Of a DNA stretch of 7,033 nt, positions 4,606 to 7,033 are shown piece by piece (the first letter of the stretch is position 1; each line of letters begins with the position of its first letter). The DNA is from UMGS1663 sp963558185 (GTDB lineage Bacteria; Bacillota; Clostridia; TANB77; CAG-508). The translations under genes were made by a program, and so were the position numbers. Under the pieces are notes generated by a model. The model made no database searches. It was not told the DNA's origin and saw only the letters and a list, made by a program, of their open reading frames with translations. Where the stretch lies: contig CAUWFE010000041.1 of assembly GCA_963558185.1 (NCBI GenBank), positions 1 through 7,033 of the forward strand, read 5' to 3'.

Positions 4606-4634
4606 ATATTATCATAAGCGTACGCTATTGTCAA
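4606..4634 (-). promoter_or_regulatory. Strong second leftward promoter with a palindrome in the spacer
   Basis: -35 TTGACA (4634-4629), 17 bases, -10 TAATAT (4611-4606). The spacer holds the perfect 10-bp palindrome AGCGTACGCT (4617-4626), a likely repressor or activator site placed between the two boxes. Its sequence is unlike the ACGG-N5-CCGT operators, so a different regulator is implied. It would drive the 42-residue, AbrB-like and downstream replication genes. Confidence 0.7.
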
Positions 4635-4673
4635 CACTTTTTTCAAAACTTTTTTAAATATTTTTTATGATCT

Positions 4674-4718
4674 TTGAATGTATTGATATAACTGCATTTC
4701 GTCTGGTAAGCTATTCAA
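4674..4718 (-). repeat. Inverted diverged copy of the RNA A hairpin/loop element
   Basis: On the minus strand this reads TTGAAT, AGC, TTACCAGACGA, AA, TGCAGT and later ATTCAA. The 11-mer TTACCAGACGA plus TGCAG matches the RNA A loop at 4172-4187 (plus strand), with neighbouring TGAAT also shared, so about 35 bases are related in inverted orientation. TTGAAT/ATTCAA could again close a stem around the same loop core. It sits upstream of the second leftward promoter and would be read only by transcripts coming from further upstream. The rest of 4571-4800 holds only that promoter and AT-rich sequence; I see no gene in 4640-4800. Confidence 0.55.
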
Positions 4719-4800
4719 TTTTCAATGTACTCCTTGCATATCTACCTTAATTATGCTAAAATTAGTATAGATATGTTTTCATATACTTTATTTATTGAAG

Positions 4801-5043
4801 TTATTTTGTAGTTTGGTCGCTAGAAATAACTTCTTTTATTTTTCCTATTGTTATAAAATAACTTTCTTTTATTAATTCTGATTTTTTTATTATTTTTTCT
4901 ATTGCAAATAACTTTCTAAAATGAGTTAATGCTCTTAGTTCTGCGTTACGTCTTTCATGTTCTATTTCATTTATATCATTCATCATACATATAAATGAAA
5001 TAAGCAAACCTAATACAAATCCTAATAAAAGTCCTAGTAACAT
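4801..5043 (-). CDS. Small membrane-anchored protein with cytoplasmic helix (80 aa)
   Basis: The N terminus MLLGLLLGFVLGLLISFICM is one hydrophobic membrane segment (residues about 2-20), followed by a charged helical region, NDINEIEHERRNAELRALTH, and a mixed tail ending SSDQTTK. There is no cleavage site, so it is probably an anchored inner-membrane protein. AAAGGAGG lies seven bases before the ATG. Small single-pass proteins of this kind are common in phage early regions and sometimes act in superinfection exclusion or host takeover, but I have no motif to support a specific job. Confidence 0.7.
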   Translation of the reverse strand: MLLGLLLGFVLGLLISFICMMNDINEIEHERRNAELRALTHFRKLFAIEKIIKKSELIKESYFITIGKIKEVISSDQTTK

Positions 5044-5056
5044 ATGTATCCCTCCT

Positions 5057-5145
5057 TTACTTTTTATTTGCTAAATTCTTTACTTTTAAGTTATTAAGTT
5101 CTTTTAATGTCATACTCTTTAAATCTTTTACTACTTTTCTTTCAT
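5057..5145 (-). pseudogene. Possible small gene broken by one missing base
   Basis: An ATG at 5145, six bases after GAGGG, opens MKEK and then hits TAG. If one A were added in the AAAGAAAAG run, the frame would continue as MKEKVVKDLKSMTLKELNNL and then KVKNLANKK, 29 residues ending at TAA 5057, directly before the ribosome binding site of the next gene. The ribosome binding site and the coding-like continuation suggest a small gene with a one-base loss in an A-tract (real or a read error). Alternatively it is only spacer. Confidence 0.35.
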
Positions 5146-5159
5146 TATTTCCCTCATTT

Positions 5160-5273
5160 CTATACTAATTTTGATAAAGCCATTAATGCTAACATTGCAC
5201 CAATTCCAAAACATATTGCTCCTTCACATACTGCTTGTCCTATTTTGCAATAAATCTTTTGTTTTTTACTCAT
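5160..5273 (-). CDS. Tiny membrane protein (37 aa)
   Basis: The ATG at 5273 lies two bases after the stop of the HTH gene, and its GGAGG ribosome binding site is formed by the last codons of that gene (KGGK). The product starts MSKKQKIYCKIGQAVCEGAI and ends CFGIGAMLALMALSKLV: a basic N terminus, then a hydrophobic stretch of about 22 residues with two cysteines. It probably inserts as a single-pass membrane peptide. Too small for family recognition. Coupling to the upstream gene makes it a likely real gene. Confidence 0.6.
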   Translation of the reverse strand: MSKKQKIYCKIGQAVCEGAICFGIGAMLALMALSKLV

Positions 5274-5275
5274 TA

Positions 5276-5542
5276 CTATTTACCTCCTTTTAAATAATTA
5301 TGTTCTTTTGTCATATATTCATTTAATGCTTGTCTACTTACTTTAAATGGTTTTGTATATCTTTGTACTGGTAATTCTGGGTCTTTAAACATCTTTTGTA
5401 CCATATTAATTCCTATTCCAAATTCTTCACGTACTTGTTCTATTGTTAATAGTTCATATTTAGAATTATTTTGATATATTAATTTTTCTAAAAGTTCGTT
5501 TGTTCTTTTTTGTTCTTCTAATAATTCTTCCACGCTTTTCAT
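5276..5542 (-). CDS. Excisionase-like helix-turn-helix protein (88 aa)
   Basis: Residues 1-28 (MKSVEELLEEQKRTNELLEK...) form a predicted coiled coil for dimerisation. Residues 31-80 carry a winged helix-turn-helix: LLTIEQVREEFGIGINMVQK, then LPVQRY.KPFKVSRQALNEYM. This matches the pattern 'T.EQV..E.GIG.N.V..LFKDP..P....GKPFKV.R..L..YL' of excisionase/MerR-like phage proteins. It probably binds phage DNA as a transcription regulator or excision factor. It is the first gene after Cro in the leftward operon (15-base gap, ribosome binding site AGAGGGG close to the ATG). Confidence 0.8.
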   Translation of the reverse strand: MKSVEELLEEQKRTNELLEKLIYQNNSKYELLTIEQVREEFGIGINMVQKMFKDPELPVQRYTKPFKVSRQALNEYMTKEHNYLKGGK

Positions 5543-5557
5543 CTCCCCTCTCTATTT

Positions 5558-5770
5558 TTAACGTTTTAACCGTTTATTCGTTGCAAAAAAATCAATATCA
5601 TTATAGTTTGTCTCATAATATTCTTCTATTCTTTTTAATATTGGAATATCTGGATAAGTAATCCCTTTTTCATAATTTGCTAAAGTCTCTACGCTAATTC
5701 CTATTCCTTTAGCTGCCTGTTCTTGTGTTTTTCCTTTATTTACTCTAATTGCTTTTAATGAATATTTCAT
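5558..5770 (-). CDS. Cro-like XRE-family HTH regulator (70 aa)
   Basis: LKAIRVNKGKTQEQAAKGIG at residues 5-24, then ISVETLANYEKGITYPDIPI, form a standard XRE/HTH_3 DNA-binding domain covering most of the protein. It probably antagonises the CI-like repressor at the shared operators and allows lytic early expression. I start at ATG 5770, which has AGAGGTGGAG just upstream; the longer reading from 5815 would run back through operator 1 and to the -10 box, upstream of the predicted RNA start, so it cannot be used by that promoter. The gene is driven by the consensus promoter at 5814-5842. The last codons contain a further operator-like sequence (5561-5573). Confidence 0.85.
   Translation of the reverse strand: MKYSLKAIRVNKGKTQEQAAKGIGISVETLANYEKGITYPDIPILKRIEEYYETNYNDIDFFATNKRLKR
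5561..5573. promoter_or_regulatory. Weak operator-like site inside the 3' end of the Cro-like gene
   Basis: ACGTTTTAACCGT has one arm identical and the other one base off the ACGG-N5-CCGT operators found at 5789-5896. It lies over the last codons of the Cro-like gene. It may be an auxiliary site or coincidence. Confidence 0.3.
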
Positions 5771-5788
5771 TGCTCCACCTCTTTTCTG

Positions 5789-5801
5789 ACGGTTATTCCG
5801 T
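5789..5801. promoter_or_regulatory. Operator 1 (ACGG-N5-CCGT), downstream of the leftward promoter
   Basis: ACGGTTATTCCGT, a perfect 4+5+4 dyad. It lies just after the predicted start of the leftward transcript, where a bound dimer would block clearance. Confidence 0.8.
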
Positions 5802-5813
5802 TTTGTTGTCTGC

Positions 5814-5842
5814 ATTATATATCACGGTTTTTCCGTTGTCAA
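5814..5842 (-). promoter_or_regulatory. Leftward early promoter, perfect consensus
   Basis: -35 TTGACA (5842-5837), a 17-base spacer and -10 TATAAT (5819-5814): twelve of twelve consensus bases. The predicted start is near 5807, giving a leader of about 37 bases to the Cro-like ATG. Operator 2 fills most of the spacer, operator 3 starts at the -35 box and operator 1 follows the start site, so it should be tightly repressed in the lysogen. Confidence 0.9.
5824..5836. promoter_or_regulatory. Operator 2, between the -35 and -10 of the leftward promoter
   Basis: ACGGTTTTTCCGT, a perfect dyad with arms identical to operator 1. It is directly adjacent to the -35 box. Confidence 0.8.
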
Positions 5843-5854
5843 TAGTTTTTCCGT
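5842..5854. promoter_or_regulatory. Operator 3, one conserved arm
   Basis: ATAGTTTTTCCGT matches operator 2 at 11 of 13 positions, with one arm altered. Its centre is 18 bases from operator 2, so the two could be bound side by side on similar helix faces. Confidence 0.55.
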
Positions 5855-5872
5855 ATTTTTTTTAATTTTTTC

Positions 5873-5901
5873 TTGCTTTTTTTACGGATAAGTCGTATAA
5901 T
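5873..5901 (+). promoter_or_regulatory. Rightward promoter for the CI-like repressor
   Basis: -10 TATAAT at 5896-5901 with a weak -35 TTGCTT at 5873-5878 (17-base spacer). The predicted start falls near 5908, right at the AGGAGG ribosome binding site, so the leader is only about 11 bases. Operator 4 covers the spacer up to the -10 box, which implies autoregulation. Confidence 0.7.
5884..5896. promoter_or_regulatory. Operator 4, overlapping the repressor promoter
   Basis: ACGGATAAGTCGT has one perfect arm and one arm with a single change. It ends on the first base of the TATAAT box. Likely the lower-affinity autoregulatory site. Confidence 0.6.
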
Positions 5902-5918
5902 GTTGTCAGGAGGTTGAA

Positions 5919-6563
5919 ATGAGCGATTTAGGAAATAAAGAAATTTTTGCAAAAAATCTGCAATATTATATGACATTAAATAATAAAACAAGAAACGATG
6001 TGTGTCGCGATTTGGATATTCCATATTCTACATTTACTGATTGGTGCAATGCAAATATTTACCCCAGAATCGATAAAATACAACTGTTAGCTAATTATTT
6101 TGATATACAAAAATCGGATTTAGTAGAAAGTAAAGATAACCGAACAAATACTTCTAATCCTGCTCTAGTATTTGTCTATGGTACTATTCCCGCTGGTATT
6201 CCAATGGAATGTATAGAAGATGTTATTGATACCGAAGAAATATCAGCTGATATGTTAAGAGGTGGAAAACAATACTTTGGGCTTAGAGTAAAAGGTAATT
6301 CAATGGAACCAGATTACTTAGATGGAGATACTCTTATTTTAGAAAGAACTGATGACTGTGAAAGTGGAGATGACTGCGTTGTGATGGTAAATGGCGATGA
6401 TGGTACTTTCAAAAGAGTTTTTAAAAATGAGAATGGTATTATATTACAACCATTAAATTCTGAATATGCTCCTATGGTATTTACAAATGAGCAAATTGAA
6501 AATCTACCAGTAAAAGTAATCGGTATTGTAGAAGAAATTAGAAGAAAAAAAAGGAAAAAATAA
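5919..6563 (+). CDS. CI-like phage repressor with S24/LexA autoprotease domain (214 aa)
   Basis: Keeps the prophage dormant by binding the switch operators and is expected to self-cleave after DNA damage. The N-terminal XRE-type HTH is at residues about 9-68 (NLQYYMTLNNKTRNDVCRDL, then DIPYSTFTDWCNANIYPRID). After a linker, the S24 domain starts near 85. The likely cleavage pair is Ala92-Gly93 in GTIPAGIP. The nucleophile is Ser128 in GNSMEPDYLDGD and the general base is Lys165 in GTFKRVF, both in the usual places. Full length for the family, with a basic RRKKRKK tail. AGGAGG lies five bases before the ATG. It diverges from the Cro-like gene. The A8-GG-A6 run at its end could allow slippage into the next gene. 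Confidence 0.93.
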   Translation: MSDLGNKEIFAKNLQYYMTLNNKTRNDVCRDLDIPYSTFTDWCNANIYPRIDKIQLLANYFDIQKSDLVESKDNRTNTSNPALVFVYGTIPAGIPMECIEDVIDTEEISADMLRGGKQYFGLRVKGNSMEPDYLDGDTLILERTDDCESGDDCVVMVNGDDGTFKRVFKNENGIILQPLNSEYAPMVFTNEQIENLPVKVIGIVEEIRRKKRKK

Positions 6564-6564
6564 T

Positions 6565-6981
6565 ATGGAAAAATCAAATTTAGATTATAGTAATTTAAAA
6601 AATATTTCTAGTATTAGCAAAGATAATATATGCTTTAAAGATGGAAGAAATATGCATTTAGATAATTTTACATTTGTAAATGTTTTCAAACCTCAAGAAG
6701 AACTAGAAAGTTTTGATGAGAGGGTTTTAAATTTACTTTTCAATGAGCCATTAGATGAACAAAAATTATTTAACATTGAACGCGATTTAGCTCTTTTAAG
6801 TTTAGATAAAGCTAAAATTTTAAACTATTTACAAAAATATAATATAGAACAAGATGAAAATTTAACCGAAGAAGAATTTTGGGCAGGTGTTCATTATTCT
6901 ATATTAGGTTTACATTCTGCAACAAAAGAACAAAAAAATAGAAGTAAAAATTGGTTATTACTTCATAATTTTTCTTTATAA
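6565..6981 (+). CDS. Unrecognised protein cotranscribed with the repressor (138 aa)
   Basis: Starts one base after the repressor stop, with only a weak AAGG ten bases upstream, so translation is probably coupled to the repressor. The product starts MEKSNLDYSNLKNISSISKD. The middle and C-terminal parts are acidic and helical (FDERVLNLLFNEPLDEQKLF, then FNIERDLALLSLDKAKILNY), ending WLLLHNFSL. No membrane segment, HTH, metal site or nuclease motif is visible. Constant coexpression with the repressor would suit a lysogeny function such as exclusion, repressor modulation or defence, but that is inference from position only. Confidence 0.75.
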   Translation: MEKSNLDYSNLKNISSISKDNICFKDGRNMHLDNFTFVNVFKPQEELESFDERVLNLLFNEPLDEQKLFNIERDLALLSLDKAKILNYLQKYNIEQDENLTEEEFWAGVHYSILGLHSATKEQKNRSKNWLLLHNFSL

Positions 6982-6982
6982 A

Positions 6983-7024
6983 AATAGATAATGTATCCCT
7001 CGCCAAAGTTTTACATTATCTATT
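6983..7024. repeat. 13-bp perfect inverted repeat after the repressor operon
   Basis: AATAGATAATGTA (6983-6995) and TACATTATCTATT (7012-7024) flank 16 bases, TCCCTCGCCAAAGTTT. It begins two bases after the stop of the last gene. There is no T-run after it on either strand, so an ordinary intrinsic terminator is not the best reading. It could be a weak terminator, a protein-binding dyad, or a recombination/attachment-related site at the edge of the window. Confidence 0.55.
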
Positions 7025-7033
7025 CTAGTGAAC

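Noticed and set aside
4734..4785. A third plus-strand promoter (TTGCAT-N17-TGCTAAAAT) with an ATATG-TTTT-CATAT hairpin after it.
   Set aside because: The -35 box matches only half the consensus and the hairpin has just five AT-rich pairs; too weak to list beside the other two.
5839..6024. Minus-strand ORF across the switch and the start of the repressor gene.
   Set aside because: It runs through operators and promoters, has no ribosome binding site, and is antisense to a clear HTH domain.
6314..6577. Minus-strand ORF over the repressor protease domain.
   Set aside because: Phe/Ser-rich shadow; the opposite frame has the catalytic Ser/Lys motifs.
4496..7027. 13-base match ATTATCTATTCTA at 4496-4508 and in the end repeat at 7015-7027.
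   Set aside because: Low complexity and expected by chance; the partner arm of the inverted repeat is not present at 4496.
1..7033. Search for CRISPR arrays, tRNA or rRNA genes and insertion-sequence ends.
   Set aside because: No regularly spaced repeats, no cloverleaf with a T-loop signature, and no transposase or paired terminal repeats with target duplication were seen by eye.

Overview
This window looks like the early-control and replication region of a temperate phage (prophage) from a very AT-rich, low-GC Gram-positive host, most likely a clostridium-like or related Bacillota lineage. The reasons are: strong AGGAGG-type ribosome binding sites in front of almost every gene, several TTG/GTG starts, AGA/TTA/ATA-rich codons, TGA used as a stop, sigma-A-type promoters, and phage replisome-organizer families typical of Bacillota siphophages. 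Species cannot be named from this sequence alone.

Layout. The switch is at about 5560-5920. A rightward CI-like repressor with an S24/LexA-type autoprotease domain (5919-6563) faces a leftward Cro-like HTH gene (5558-5770). Between them are a perfect-consensus leftward promoter, a shorter-leader rightward promoter, and four copies of a 13-bp operator of the form ACGG-N5-CCGT. The CI gene is followed after one base by an unrecognised 138-residue gene and then a 13-bp inverted repeat at the window edge.

Leftward from Cro come an excisionase-like HTH protein, small membrane proteins, a second strong leftward promoter (4606-4634), a 42-residue basic protein, an AbrB-fold protein, small unknown genes, a winged-helix protein, a replisome-organizer N-terminal protein, a second replisome-organizer protein split into two overlapping frames, a CHC2-like primase protein without its zinc ligands, a ring helicase of the DnaB/Twinkle RecA type, and small genes including a decayed NUMOD4 endonuclease remnant. 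Most are head-to-tail with overlaps of 1-25 bases, so they are probably cotranscribed and translationally coupled.

The most unusual part is 4065-4720. Inside this leftward operon there are two independent plus-strand promoter-plus-terminator pairs (4095 to about 4216 and 4391 to 4556), each predicting a short antisense RNA. In both terminators the one imperfect pair is a G-U wobble on the plus strand and a C-A mismatch on the minus strand, which points to selection on plus-strand RNA. The loop of the first RNA is repeated in inverted orientation 500 bases away, upstream of the second leftward promoter. I read this as a candidate phage antisense-RNA control module, possibly with a loop-mimic element. 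That is inference and has not been tested.
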